A DNA stretch of 64,000 nucleotides from the NCBI RefSeq assembly GCF_030915505.1, contig NZ_CP133265.1, positions 1,674,001 through 1,738,000 of the forward strand, in the 5' to 3' direction. The translations under genes and the position numbers were made by a program. A model generated the notes under the pieces. It did not search any database. It saw nothing but the letters and a program-made list of their open reading frames with translations, and had not been told where the DNA came from. The stretch is from Neobacillus sp. OS1-2. GTDB taxonomy: Bacteria > Bacillota > Bacilli > Bacillales > Cytobacillaceae. Below are positions 1 to 8,706 of the stretch, one piece after another (positions within the stretch are counted from its first letter, which is position 1; every line of letters begins with the position of its first letter).

Positions 1-819
1 GGAACAGCTTTGCTATTAACAGGGTTATACAAACTTGTCTATTCGATGGATTTCAGATTAAAACCAGGCAAAGGCTTCAGTCTCAACTTTTCCTTCGTCT
101 TTGAATTTCTGATAAAACGGTTGGTCTTTATTGACAAACCATTACGGTACTTAATTGCGAAGGATTTCATCCTCATGTTACGGACAAAAAAGCATGTTTT
201 TGTTTATTGTTTTCTTTTATCTTTGACCTTTTTCTCCAATGACGTTGGTGCGGAAAATTCAATCTTTTACAATTTATTGATCGCATTCCCTGTACAGGTT
301 TGTATTAATAGTTTTTCGCTTGATCAAAAGGGCGTGATTTCTATATTCCAGACTAATGTGAATAGAAGGGATGTTTTTCTGGCCAAAAATATCGTAAGTG
401 GATTATTCATTGTTCTTTTGTACATCTTATTTTCAACCATTTTTTCCATTATGGGAGGTACCACGTTTTTGAATGCTGGTAAACTGTTTTTGTTTATTAT
501 ACCGGCGTTATTTTTCCTACTTCCTCTCTGTAACTATCTTTCTGTCACGTTTCCACTTAAAGAGACGGACAGTGGAGGCGCGTTATTTGCCACGGTAAAT
601 TTTAAAAGTATTTTAATCTATACCGTTATTTCAATCCTTGTCCTAACTGTTTTTACCGTATTAACCTACTTCTATAAGAATCAAATATTTATTCCCTTTC
701 TAATCGCATCAACTGGTTTAGGCTATCTCTTTTATCTAAAATCTTTAGATAAAGTGGTGAAAAAACTAAACGGTAAGGAAAGGAAAATAATCACGAAATT
801 ACTTTTTTCAAGGGGATGA
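1..819 (+). CDS. Polytopic membrane protein, probable ABC-2-type permease, 5' end outside window
   Basis: The frame is open to base 1, so the true start lies upstream. The visible product (about 272 residues) has a basic cytoplasmic-looking stretch near residues 50-62 (KDFILMLRTKK) followed by about six hydrophobic segments, with a short basic tail. That layout resembles ABC-2-type permease subunits, but no ATP-binding partner is visible, so the function is inferred. The stop overlaps the first possible ATG of the next gene, which suggests co-transcription with it. Confidence 0.5.
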   Translation, partial: GTALLLTGLYKLVYSMDFRLKPGKGFSLNFSFVFEFLIKRLVFIDKPLRYLIAKDFILMLRTKKHVFVYCFLLSLTFFSNDVGAENSIFYNLLIAFPVQVCINSFSLDQKGVISIFQTNVNRRDVFLAKNIVSGLFIVLLYILFSTIFSIMGGTTFLNAGKLFLFIIPALFFLLPLCNYLSVTFPLKETDSGGALFATVNFKSILIYTVISILVLTVFTVLTYFYKNQIFIPFLIASTGLGYLFYLKSLDKVVKKLNGKERKIITKLLFSRG

Positions 820-824
820 ACAAA

Positions 825-1208
825 ATGGCACAATTTGAAAGTGAAATAAAAAAGCAACTGGGTAGTGACGAAAAGCTATTAGGCGCTTATTCAGGCCGAA
901 CCGCTCCGGCAAGTTTATTTTGGAAAGTTTTTAATGAAGCATCCTGGCTAACCTCATCCAATACACCTGCGGTACTGGGGGTCACGAATAAGCGATTACT
1001 GGTTTATAAACTTCATCTCAATTCATCTATTGATCTTCTTGAATCGATTCAATTAAAAGATGTGGCCTCCTGCGAGGAAAGTAATGGTTTATTAAATGGC
1101 GGAATCCTGATTCAGCTTCGCAATGATAAAAAGCTTAAGTTTGTGTTTAAGAAGGAGCAAGTGGCACAAATTATTCCGATTATTTCCCAATCCTTAAAGG
1201 CCGTTTAG
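825..1208 (+). CDS. Bacterial PH-domain-like protein
   Basis: A small soluble protein of about 127 residues with alternating beta strands and a C-terminal helix. The stretch VLGVTNKRLLVYKL and the later ILIQLRNDKKLKFVF look like the strands of bacterial PH-like domains found in YvlB/YokE-type stress or membrane-associated proteins. An ATG at 816 overlaps the preceding stop but sits directly on the AAGGGG ribosome site. The ATG at 825, nine bases further from that site, is the better start. It probably shares an operon with the upstream permease. Its specific role is unknown. Confidence 0.55.
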   Translation: MAQFESEIKKQLGSDEKLLGAYSGRTAPASLFWKVFNEASWLTSSNTPAVLGVTNKRLLVYKLHLNSSIDLLESIQLKDVASCEESNGLLNGGILIQLRNDKKLKFVFKKEQVAQIIPIISQSLKAV

Positions 1209-1330
1209 TTTATACCTTACCATGATCTACAGCAATGCTGGTGGGAAAAACGGGATTGTCTTACTCGTTTTCTCCTGCCTTTTGTGCTGGATCGATGTTT
1301 CAAAAAATGCCAAAATAAGCAGGGAGTATC

Positions 1331-1930
1331 ATGGAAAACCTTAATCATCAACACCCTCTTTTAAAAACCGGTCATTTATTTATTAAACCGGCCAAATTCC
1401 TTCAATACCCGTTTCGGCAGCAACTAAATATTACGCTTCTTGTGTTTGGTTTGCTCACCTTCATCCGATCCATTCTAGTCTTTTACTTAGAAAAACCAAC
1501 AACGGAATCGAATGACTTTCTGTTTAAGCTGACTGTTAATCCTGCATTTGTTACGGGTAGTGATGTATTAGTTGCTTTCATCGGTCTTTTTATTACCGCT
1601 TTTATCTATTTCATCGTGTTAAAATACATTTTTCGAATCACCATGGATTATAAAAAATCGATATTACTGGTCTCCTTTATCTCATTTCCTTCTATTATTC
1701 ATGAGATCTGGACTACTAGTTACAAAATGTATACAGGCATTCAAGACGTCTATCATCAAGGGACATGGCTTCATCAGATTGCAACTTATGCCAATATTTT
1801 TGTTTTATGGGAGGGAGTTCTCCTTTTCCTTTTCCTCAAGCATGATCTGCGACAAACTAATGGGAAATCGATCCTATTAACCTTATTATTTATCATTATT
1901 CCTATCGTTTTTCACATACTCGTCATCTAA
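1331..1930 (+). CDS. YIP1-like integral membrane protein of unknown function
   Basis: The product is 199 residues with about five membrane segments (near 33-52, 77-100, 111-128, 150-168, 180-198). The architecture and the PAKFLQYPFRQ start resemble YIP1-family membrane proteins, whose bacterial members have no settled function. A GGGAG ribosome site precedes the ATG. A perfect palindrome (1943-1995) begins 13 bases after the stop and may act as its terminator. The family assignment rests on topology and is tentative. Confidence 0.5.
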   Translation: MENLNHQHPLLKTGHLFIKPAKFLQYPFRQQLNITLLVFGLLTFIRSILVFYLEKPTTESNDFLFKLTVNPAFVTGSDVLVAFIGLFITAFIYFIVLKYIFRITMDYKKSILLVSFISFPSIIHEIWTTSYKMYTGIQDVYHQGTWLHQIATYANIFVLWEGVLLFLFLKHDLRQTNGKSILLTLLFIIIPIVFHILVI

Positions 1931-1942
1931 ATTCAGTGTAAA

Positions 1943-1995
1943 GCAGGGGACGGATCTTGCGCTTCATTCTTTGAAGCGCAAGATCCGTCCCCTGC
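1943..1995. repeat. Family C 53-nt perfect palindrome, copy 1
   Basis: Two 24-nt arms beginning GCAGGGGACGGATCTT are exact reverse complements around a 5-nt loop TTCTT. The same 53 bases plus flanking AA and CTCAC recur at 4528-4580, and a damaged half occurs at 11150-11175. It lies just after the stop of the upstream gene. The RNA hairpin would be very stable but lacks a T run. Confidence 0.9.
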
Positions 1996-2053
1996 CTCAC
2001 TGCTTCCCCTGGGGGCATCCATTTCAAATTATCAAATTAAAAGGAGTTAGGAC

Positions 2054-3112
2054 GTGGAATTAACAAAAAAAAGGATCTATACCATCTATTTAGCTGTCAT
2101 TGCCACAATGATAAGTTTATTGGTTAAATCAAAGCCGTTCTTGATTTGGCTTAAGTGGGGGGAAATTGGGACTACTTTTACAACGATGTTTATTTCCTTT
2201 TGGTCTTATACCCTCCTTTATCCCTGGAAGTTTTCTTCCATACTTATTTTACTCATCTTTATTCATGAAATAGGGCATGTTCTGGCAGCCAAATACAGAG
2301 GTCTGCACGTTACCGCACCTACTTTTATTCCCTTTTTAGGAGCTTTTGTAATAACTAAAAATACGAAACCTTCACTGGAGAAAAGGGCATTTATCAGTAT
2401 CGGAGGACCCATTATTGGAGGCATAAGCGGTATTATTTTCTTTTTATTTGGACAACAATTAGCAACAGATTGGCTGAGCTCAGCAGCTCTCTTGTTCATA
2501 TTAGTGAATTTAGTTAATTCATTCCCACTTTATCCAATGGATGGTTATTGAGTCCTAAAGGCAATTACTTATCGCAGTCCAAACATTCAGGGATTCCTAT
2601 TTGGACTCTTTATTCTTTGTGGCTTTGGTGTAGGAGTTTACTTCAAAAGTCTGACAATCTGTATTATTTATTTACTACTGCTCATCGAAACCTGGTTCAA
2701 TAGGAAAGATGAAGCAGAGGGAGCATTTTTTACGAGGAAATTGATTGTGAATACGTCATTATTTTTAAATAATGGTGTTCCAATCCCCAGAAAGAGGAAG
2801 AGAGTAGAACTGCCATTCAAACCTGAAAAAATTGCGGAGTATAAAATGGAGATGGTTCAAGTATTCTTTCCTCAAGTGGGGATGATAGGAAGAATTGAAG
2901 CTGGAAAGTTGGACATTAGGAGACTATCGTTGATTGAAACTGTGCAGAGCGGTGAGCAACTAGTCCTTACATTGAAAGTGGAAGAAGGTACGGTGGGTAT
3001 ACTAAAAGAGGATATTTCTCAAAAGTTGAAATGGGGATATGGTATGGTATACACGATACTAGTTTTCTCACAATTTCTATTTTTATATAAGTTTTGGAAC
3101 ATAATGGTGTGA
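2054..3112 (+). pseudogene. M50 (site-2 protease-like) membrane metalloprotease interrupted by one in-frame TGA
   Basis: Reading from a GTG at 2054 behind AAGGAG, the frame encodes an M50-type protein: zinc motif HEIGH near residue 73 inside a membrane helix, and the second conserved block NSFPLYPMDGY near 155-165. A TGA at 2549-2551 follows Y165. The same frame then stays open to 3112, reading VLKAITYRSPNIQGF and onward. Family members normally carry R or a similar residue at this point, so a CGA to TGA change would explain it. The combined product would be about 352 residues with a C-terminal domain I do not recognise. It is either a recent pseudogene, a sequencing error, or a readthrough site. 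Confidence 0.8.
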
Positions 3113-3189
3113 ATAACATAAAAACAGTACTTTCAGGGAAATAGAGAGTCCCCTTATCTTATCGGTAGCAACATGGTAAAAAACATTGT

Positions 3190-3233
3190 AAATAGGGTAC
3201 AGAATCACAAATGGTTCTTATACCCTATTTTTA
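3190..3233 (+). terminator. Probable intrinsic terminator after the M50 gene
   Basis: AAATAGGGTA (3190-3199) pairs with TACCCTATTT (3221-3230), with an inner AGAA/TTCT pair, followed by T residues. It lies 77 bases after the last stop of the interrupted protease gene. Confidence 0.6.
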
Positions 3234-3286
3234 TAGTGACAGATTAAGCCTCTACCAGAATCACCCCTCTGGCCTCTAAAATAGGA

Positions 3287-4042
3287 TTAATGTTTATTTT
3301 TACCCTTCTCTTTTTGCATTAGAGTAAGAAAATAGCTCCCCATACAAATCAGAATAATAGTGCTAGTCAAAATTAACTTTGTGCTCTCCGGAAGGTTCGT
3401 TTTACTGATAAAAATTTCTGGTAAAAATAAGATGATCGGGAGAATAATAGAAATCCACGTTTTGCTCCAGAGAGATATTCCAATGAATACACCAATTGAA
3501 AAAACAATCGCAACAGTATTCCCTATAGCACCAAACTGAATAGTTGGTGTTTCAACATACCGTTCTAAAAAGAGTAAACCAATAAATAAGGCCACAGGAA
3601 TGGAACCAGCCATCCCAAATAGGAACCATTCTTTCATTTTGGATATTTTGTGGCTTGCTACATATTTAAATAGTATCGATATTAGTAACAATATAAATAG
3701 GAAGATAACTGGATACCCAATCAACGCAAGTAATGAGTATTCTAATTCTCCCCGTATGGCATCTCCCAATAAAATATAGGAAAATGCACCTATGATTATG
3801 ATCAGTATATATTTCAACAAGCCCTTACCATCAATAGACATCTCATTTGCTACTTGCCCCATGTACTTTTTTTGTGTCATGCCAATGATATCTTCTACAC
3901 TTTTCCCATTCTTTTCAGCCTCGTGTAAATGATCTTCTAATTCACCTATTATTTCTTCTATCTCTTTTTCCTGTTTACCTTTTGAGAATAAATAAAGCCT
4001 TAAATTCTCCAAAAACTCGCGGCTTTCTTTTGATAGTTTCAT
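3287..4042 (-). CDS. HAAS-domain membrane protein paired with PadR regulator
   Basis: The product is 251 residues. The first 75 or so are a charged helical region (EIEEIIGELEDHLHEAEKNG) typical of the HAAS/DUF1700 cytoplasmic domain. After it come about six membrane helices and a lysine-rich tail. Genes of this kind usually sit directly behind a PadR-type repressor and are thought to sense or modulate the envelope. Here the ATG overlaps the stop of padR by four bases (ATGA), so the two are translationally coupled. The molecular function is not known. Confidence 0.7.
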   Translation of the reverse strand: MKLSKESREFLENLRLYLFSKGKQEKEIEEIIGELEDHLHEAEKNGKSVEDIIGMTQKKYMGQVANEMSIDGKGLLKYILIIIIGAFSYILLGDAIRGELEYSLLALIGYPVIFLFILLLISILFKYVASHKISKMKEWFLFGMAGSIPVALFIGLLFLERYVETPTIQFGAIGNTVAIVFSIGVFIGISLWSKTWISIILPIILFLPEIFISKTNLPESTKLILTSTIILICMGSYFLTLMQKEKGKNKH

Positions 4043-4374
4043 AAAAGCTCCCCTTCCTCTACCAATAATTTATTTACACTAGTTGAGATCGCACTCCACC
4101 GCCCCTTAAACTCTTCTAGTTCTTCTCTTCCTTTTATTGTTAAAGAATAGTATTTTCGCTTTGGGCCTCCCGAAGGAAGTTCTTTTTGAGTCGTCGTAAC
4201 AAGTCCTTCCTTTTTCATACGAAGCAATAATGGATAAATACTTCCTTCACTTACCATCGTAAGCCCATAAGCATATAATTTTTCCATCATCTCATATCCA
4301 TACGTTTCCCCTTTTGCAATAACAGATAGGAGACAGCCCTCTAAAATTCCCTTTAGTAATTGACTTGAAGACAA
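4039..4374 (-). CDS. PadR family transcriptional repressor
   Basis: The product is 111 residues and starts at TTG behind GGGAGG. It shows the PadR winged-helix pattern: LLKGILEGCLLSVIA, then KGETYGYEMMEKL, the wing strand SEGSIYPLLLRMKKEGLV and the GGPKRKYYSLTIKG hairpin. This is a short class-2 PadR of the size that forms dimers on inverted repeats. An inverted repeat overlapping its own sigma-A promoter (4397-4498) points to autorepression. It is co-transcribed with the HAAS membrane protein. Confidence 0.85.
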   Translation of the reverse strand: MSSSQLLKGILEGCLLSVIAKGETYGYEMMEKLYAYGLTMVSEGSIYPLLLRMKKEGLVTTTQKELPSGGPKRKYYSLTIKGREELEEFKGRWSAISTSVNKLLVEEGELL

Positions 4375-4396
4375 ATTGTTTCCTCCCTTTCAAAAA

Positions 4397-4498
4397 ACTA
4401 CCTTGTTATGCAACATAGATGAGTAAAAAAAAGATGCCAGCCAACTATTTTGTAATACAAGTTAGTTTAAATATAACATAGTAGTTATCTTTGTTCAA
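4397..4498 (-). promoter_or_regulatory. padR promoter with flanking inverted-repeat operator
   Basis: On the minus strand, TTGAAC (4493-4498), a 17-base spacer and TATATT (4470-4475) form a good sigma-A promoter. ATAACATAGTAGT (4473-4485) overlaps the -10 and spacer. It matches the reverse complement of ACTACCTTGTTAT (4397-4409) at 11 of 13 positions. A smaller palindrome, TATG-CAA-CATA, lies at 4407-4417. PadR binding here is inferred. Confidence 0.6.
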
Positions 4499-4527
4499 GA
4501 AATTTTTGTAATTAATGGAAATCTGAA

Positions 4528-4580
4528 GCAGGGGACGGATCTTGCGCTTCATTCTTTGAAGCGCAAGATCCGTCCCCTGC
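4528..4580. repeat. Family C 53-nt perfect palindrome, copy 2
   Basis: Identical over 53 bases to 1943-1995, with matching short flanks. It ends five bases from the stop of the minus-strand corA-like gene, so the gene transcript would end in this hairpin. Confidence 0.9.
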
Positions 4581-4585
4581 CTCAC

Positions 4586-5509
4586 CTACTTAAAGAACGA
4601 CCCTTTCTTTTTCCCTTTTAGCAGGTCGCCTGTCCAGCCTTTGATTTTTAAATAGCCATAGAGGAGGAGTGTGGAGATGATGATGAGAATAATCGAGAAC
4701 CCATAGCCATAGCGCCATTCGAGCTCAGGCATATGCTTGAAATTCATCCCCCATAATGCTCCAAAGGCCATAACCGGGGTAAAGATCGTCGTCATCACCG
4801 TCAAGGTTTTCATAATTTCATTTCCGCGATGGGAAGAAATGACCTCCTCTAAATTGATAATCGAATCGAGTTCATGTTCATATTCGTTCAGTAGCACCAT
4901 CGCCCGCTCCATCCGCTTGCCCGTAGCGAAAAAAATCTCTTCGCTGCCGTCGCCATGAAGATTGATTTCCTCAATCGCCATTTGGACTTCGTTGATCGGA
5001 ATCAGGAGATTCTTGCACACCAATAATTCATGCCTGCGCTTATAAACAAGCTCAAGAATCCCCGTTTCATTGCGCTTGCGCACACTCCAAATCAGCGTTT
5101 TCAGCGCCTTCTCAAACTGATCAATCTCTACTAACATCTCATTCATCAGCTCGCCAAGAAGCAGTAAAAAGCCATCTACGGCATTTTTCGCCCTCTCCAA
5201 CTGCCATAAAGGCTCTCGCGAATCCATCTCAAGATTAATCGTCACCAGCTTATCGGTCGTCAGATAAAAATGAAATATTTTATTATCCCGCTCCCTGGCA
5301 AAATGTTGTTTATAAATCAGCGACCCCTTTATCACCTTTTCCCCATTCTCTAAGCAGCCCACCCGCAAACAATTCGTTTTATTCTCCTGAACCTGCTCCA
5401 GCCAGCCGTTCGTACAATCATCCTGCTCAATCGCTTGTTTGATGCGATCCATTTCATTCTGGTGCAACTGCAAGTATTTCCATTTGTTTTCACCGATTAA
5501 TTGTTCCAA
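4586..5509 (-). CDS. CorA-like divalent cation transporter
   Basis: The product is 307 residues, close to the usual CorA size. A long acidic and helical cytoplasmic part (1-240) precedes two C-terminal membrane helices. The first helix ends in the CorA signature GMN (ALWGMNFKHMPELEW, near 262-276). The pore loop lacks the common MPE spacing of the canonical loop but keeps MPEL. It probably carries Mg2+ or a related ion. The TTG start at 5509 lies behind GGGGAG. It is monocistronic and ends in a family C palindrome. Confidence 0.85.
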   Translation of the reverse strand: MEQLIGENKWKYLQLHQNEMDRIKQAIEQDDCTNGWLEQVQENKTNCLRVGCLENGEKVIKGSLIYKQHFARERDNKIFHFYLTTDKLVTINLEMDSREPLWQLERAKNAVDGFLLLLGELMNEMLVEIDQFEKALKTLIWSVRKRNETGILELVYKRRHELLVCKNLLIPINEVQMAIEEINLHGDGSEEIFFATGKRMERAMVLLNEYEHELDSIINLEEVISSHRGNEIMKTLTVMTTIFTPVMAFGALWGMNFKHMPELEWRYGYGFSIILIIISTLLLYGYLKIKGWTGDLLKGKKKGSFFK

Positions 5510-5573
5510 TTAACTCTCCCCTTTTTACCTTGTACATCCCCGAATTGAGCAGATATCAAACATGAAAAAATAG

Positions 5574-5599
5574 GTTTGATGATAGGGTCGCTGGGGTAT
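5574..5599 (+). promoter_or_regulatory. Sigma-B-type promoter for the small protein at 5621
   Basis: GTTTGA (5574-5579), 14 bases, then GGGTAT (5594-5599). This fits the Bacillus sigma-B consensus GTTTaa-N12-15-GGGTAT closely, and a ribosome site AAGGAGGGA follows before the ATG at 5621. Confidence 0.75.
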
Positions 5600-5620
5600 T
5601 TATGGTGATAAGGAGGGATT

Positions 5621-5893
5621 ATGATGAAACGAGTTTTAAATACAAGCACCTTACTTGCTGTAGGAGTTGGCGCATCGGCAGCCATGTGGTTGTCCAATAA
5701 ACCGAATCGTATCAAGGCGGGAAGTTTTCTACGGGACATAAAACGCAAAGTAAAACCGACCGTTTTTGAAAAAAGCGAGGAGCTTCCGATTAAGAAAGGC
5801 GGCCATCCCCACCCGCATGATTTAGAGGATAACAACATGGTCAGTGAGGGCGCGGGCTATTCCGTTCAATTTTATAATGAGAAAATGCAGTGA
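5621..5893 (+). CDS. Small putative general-stress protein
   Basis: The product is 90 residues. A hydrophobic N-terminal segment (TSTLLAVGVGASAAMWLS) is followed by a basic stretch (RDIKRKVKPTVFEK) and a His-rich HPHPHD motif near residue 63. I do not recognise the family. The N-terminus recalls YtxH-like small membrane-anchored stress proteins. A sigma-B-type promoter 22 bases upstream of the ATG argues for a role in general stress. A terminator hairpin follows at 5931-5957. Confidence 0.6.
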   Translation: MMKRVLNTSTLLAVGVGASAAMWLSNKPNRIKAGSFLRDIKRKVKPTVFEKSEELPIKKGGHPHPHDLEDNNMVSEGAGYSVQFYNEKMQ

Positions 5894-5930
5894 TGGTGTG
5901 ACTCTTTTAATAAGGTAAAGTTCAGTGATG

Positions 5931-5957
5931 GTTGGGGCGCTCATGCTCCAACTATTT
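5931..5957 (+). terminator. Intrinsic terminator after the small stress gene
   Basis: GTTGG-G-GC pairs with GC-T-CCAAC (right arm ending 5952), followed by TATTTTTG. Confidence 0.6.
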
Positions 5958-5971
5958 TTGGTAAGAGGTGA

Positions 5972-6661
5972 ATGATGCTGCTCTTTTTATTGATTTATTC
6001 GGTGATTGTTTGGGCTGTTATCGAAATTTTTGTGATTCTCTTTCGGTTAACTGGCCTTAAAGTGGAGGTTTCCCGTTTCCAAGTTATTTCGATGATGACC
6101 GGGACAGGCTTTACGACGGCGGAGTCGGAGCTGATTCTGGGGCATCCGATTCGCCGGCGGTTAGGCAGCTTTCTGATTCTGTTTGGCGCCCTTTCCCTTG
6201 CTGTGATTATTTCCTCGATTAGCCAGTTTCTCTCAAGCGGATTACGGACGAAGGAAATTTTATTGGCGGCTGCCGCTACCGTGGCTGTTTTTGGCCTTTT
6301 GAAACTGGACAGCGTTCAGCGATTATTAGCACGCGTTTTCGCGGGTAAATTGTCGCGGAAAATTGAACTTGCCGATCTGCCCATTAGGGATGTTTTTTTG
6401 AAAAATAAAGAAGATACGCTGCTTAATTTACATATTTATCAAGATTCAGAGCTTGCCAATCGAACGTTGAGTGGGGTGCTGGTTAATCATGTTGAACTCG
6501 AAATTATCGTTTTGTTTATCCAACGCGGCAAGGTAAGGATTATCAAAAATATCTATGATACTACCATCCAGGAAGGCGATCAGCTATTGTTGTTTGGTGT
6601 GGAAAAGGCCATTTTAGCATTGTTTGCGCACGATATTCAGCTGATGGAGGAAAAACTATAA
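5972..6661 (+). CDS. Membrane protein with C-terminal TrkA-C (RCK-C) domain
   Basis: The product is 229 residues. The N-terminal half has about three membrane helices (3-25, 65-85, 92-108) and a short [18 protein letters not shown] segment resembling Trk/Ktr pore-loop sequence. From about residue 145 the sequence matches a TrkA-C ligand-binding domain: hydrophobic strands with [18 protein letters not shown] and [11 protein letters not shown]. Such proteins are thought to sense ions or nucleotides at the membrane. It is too short to be a complete potassium transporter, so the transported species is unknown. Confidence 0.7.
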   Translation: MMLLFLLIYSVIVWAVIEIFVILFRLTGLKVEVSRFQVISMMTGTGFTTAESELILGHPIRRRLGSFLILFGALSLAVIISSISQFLSSGLRTKEILLAAAATVAVFGLLKLDSVQRLLARVFAGKLSRKIELADLPIRDVFLKNKEDTLLNLHIYQDSELANRTLSGVLVNHVELEIIVLFIQRGKVRIIKNIYDTTIQEGDQLLLFGVEKAILALFAHDIQLMEEKL

Positions 6662-6797
6662 TATGTGGTGCGAAAAAAACTGGCACCTTGCAAAATATAT
6701 TTACAGATTGCTTGAGTGTACCAATTCATTTACTATTAAGATAAAGCTGATCATTTCATTTTTTGACGATAATTGCATTTTACCAAAGGAGGAAGAC

Positions 6798-7169
6798 ATG
6801 GAAGTTTTCGCGAACTATGTAGCTGGTATCGATAACCCTGACCACCGCAATCGAACAGAGGAAATTTTGGTGTGGGTTGCTAGTAAATTCCCAAATTTGG
6901 AACCTCAAATCAAGTGGAATACCCCGATGTTTTCCGATCATGGCACATTTATTATCGGTTTTTCCACAGCGAAGCAGCATTTGAGCGTTTCACCCGAAGA
7001 AGCAGGCATTACGCACTTTGCCGACGACATTACCCAGGCTGGCTACAGCTCTACCAAAGGCTTGTTTCGAATTCCGTGGAATAAGCCGGTAAATTACGAA
7101 TTGCTTGAGAATATCATTGAATTTAATATTCAGGATAAAGCAGAATTTATGAACTTTTGGCGGAAATAA
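6798..7169 (+). CDS. YdhG/Fra-type iron chaperone family protein (DUF1801)
   Basis: The product is 123 residues, essentially the length of B. subtilis YdhG (Fra), the frataxin-like iron chaperone. Visible family blocks are an N-terminal helix ending in [12 protein letters not shown], then [21 protein letters not shown] and [11 protein letters not shown], and a C-terminal [18 protein letters not shown]. The frame extends upstream, but the ATG at 6798 behind AAAGGAGGAAGAC is the clear start. In B. subtilis the homologue supplies iron for Fe-S cluster assembly; that function is assumed here. Confidence 0.75.
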   Translation: MEVFANYVAGIDNPDHRNRTEEILVWVASKFPNLEPQIKWNTPMFSDHGTFIIGFSTAKQHLSVSPEEAGITHFADDITQAGYSSTKGLFRIPWNKPVNYELLENIIEFNIQDKAEFMNFWRK

Positions 7170-7188
7170 ACAAATACACCTTTTTTTA

Positions 7189-7224
7189 AAAACGCATGAC
7201 ACGAAAGTGGTTATGTGTTTTTTT
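7189..7224 (+). terminator. Intrinsic terminator after the iron chaperone gene
   Basis: AAAACGCATGACAC pairs, partly through G-U pairs, with GTGGTTATGTGTTTT and runs into seven T residues. Confidence 0.6.
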
Positions 7225-7278
7225 GTAACTCAATAAGGAGACATCAGCTTAGAAACAAGCCTCATCCCGAAGCTTGTC

Positions 7279-8601
7279 TCAATTCTTGCTAATCTCCAAA
7301 TACATAATATGATAGCCATCTGCCTCATGGACATGGAACGAATAACCTTCTGCATCCACCGCAGCACACAGCTCGGTCACATTATTTTGCGTCAAGTACC
7401 AGCCGCCAATCGTATCGACATCTTCAGCAGTTAAATGTGTTCCTAGCAGCTCGTTGACCTCTGAAATAGGCACTTTAGCATCTACAATATAGTGATTTCC
7501 CGCCGCTCCAGTCCCAGATCCATTCACGGAAACCTTGCGGATCTCGGGAACCTCATCAGCATCAAATTCATCGCGCACCTCGCCCACGATTTCTTCTAAA
7601 ATATCTTCGACCGTTACTATCCCAGATGTACCGCCATATTCATCAAGCAGAATGGCCATATGGGTCCGCTCCATTTGCATCCGGATTAGCAAATCGTGAA
7701 TCGGAATCGTTTCAATGACACGAATAACGGGCTGGATGTAGGATTTTATTTTCCAATTTTTATAGATACTCTTATTCATCAGTTTGGAGGTAAAAAACAT
7801 TTTCACGTTCATTACACCAATAATATGATCCTTATCGCTCTCCATCACCGGATAGCGTGTAAACTTTTCCGTCCTCATCGTTTCCACGACGTCACCTATC
7901 GAATCTTCAACCGAGAGACATACCATTTCTGTACGCGGCACCATAATTTCTTTTGCGACCCGCTCATCAAATTCAAAAATATTGTTGACGTAATTCCATT
8001 CATTTTGGTTAATTTCCCCGCTGTGAAGGCTTTCTGACAGGAGTATTCGCAGCTCCTCCTCCGAGTGCGCTAATTCGTTTTCGGACGCCGACTTTAATCC
8101 AAACAGGCCAACGAGCATACGGGCTGTATTATTTAATGCCCAAATAAACGGATACATGATTTTATAAAAAAGAATGATCGGTTTCGCAAACAGCAGCGTG
8201 ATCGTTTCTGCTTTTTGAATCGCCACGGTTTTCGGCGCCAATTCCCCTGCGACTACATGGATAAAGGTAACAAGGGCGAAGGCAAGGACAAAAGAGACAA
8301 TTTGTGTCACAGCATCATTCATTCCCAGTACTGTCATGAATGGATGAAACAGCCTTTCGACCGTCGGTTCCCCGAGCCAACCGAGTCCCAGCGCGGTCAC
8401 CGTGATACCAAGCTGGGTTGCGGATAAATATTCATCGAGGTGTGTTACCACCTGTTTTGCCGCAATAGCGTTCTCCTTTCCCTCCGTAATCAGCTGGTCA
8501 ATCCGCGATGTCCGCACCTTCACAATCGCAAATTCAATCGCCACAAAGAAACCGGTTAACACAATGAGCACCACAATCATTAATAAATGGATCAGCAGCA
8601 A
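7279..8601 (-). CDS. Hemolysin-family CNNM/CorC-like membrane protein
   Basis: The product is 440 residues with three standard modules: a DUF21 (CNNM) membrane domain with four helices (1-195), a CBS-domain pair (about 210-335; [16 protein letters not shown] and [22 protein letters not shown]), and a CorC/HlyC C-terminal domain (350-440). These proteins act in Mg2+ or other divalent cation export or tolerance rather than as hemolysins. The TTG start at 8601 lies behind AAGGGAGG. It follows the TM-helix-repeat gene on the same strand, separated by a hairpin. Confidence 0.85.
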   Translation of the reverse strand: MLLIHLLMIVVLIVLTGFFVAIEFAIVKVRTSRIDQLITEGKENAIAAKQVVTHLDEYLSATQLGITVTALGLGWLGEPTVERLFHPFMTVLGMNDAVTQIVSFVLAFALVTFIHVVAGELAPKTVAIQKAETITLLFAKPIILFYKIMYPFIWALNNTARMLVGLFGLKSASENELAHSEEELRILLSESLHSGEINQNEWNYVNNIFEFDERVAKEIMVPRTEMVCLSVEDSIGDVVETMRTEKFTRYPVMESDKDHIIGVMNVKMFFTSKLMNKSIYKNWKIKSYIQPVIRVIETIPIHDLLIRMQMERTHMAILLDEYGGTSGIVTVEDILEEIVGEVRDEFDADEVPEIRKVSVNGSGTGAAGNHYIVDAKVPISEVNELLGTHLTAEDVDTIGGWYLTQNNVTELCAAVDAEGYSFHVHEADGYHIMYLEISKN

Positions 8602-8614
8602 ACCAACAACCTCC

Positions 8615-8660
8615 CTTCTAAAAATAACAATCCGAAATCGATTGAGGATTCCGGATTGTT
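8615..8660 (-). terminator. Terminator between the TM-helix-repeat gene and the CNNM gene
   Basis: On the minus strand AACAATCCG (from 8652-8660) pairs with CGGATTGTT (from 8626-8634) and is followed by ATTTTTAG. Confidence 0.55.
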
Positions 8661-8706
8661 TTGTCTATAAATGTTCCTTATCCACTCAATTTCGGATAGC
8701 TAAAAT

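Noticed and set aside
7252..7280. GAAACAAGC/GCTTGTCTC hairpin at the end of the CNNM gene
   Set aside because: Nine-base stem with one weak pair but no T run on the minus strand; too weak to call a terminator.
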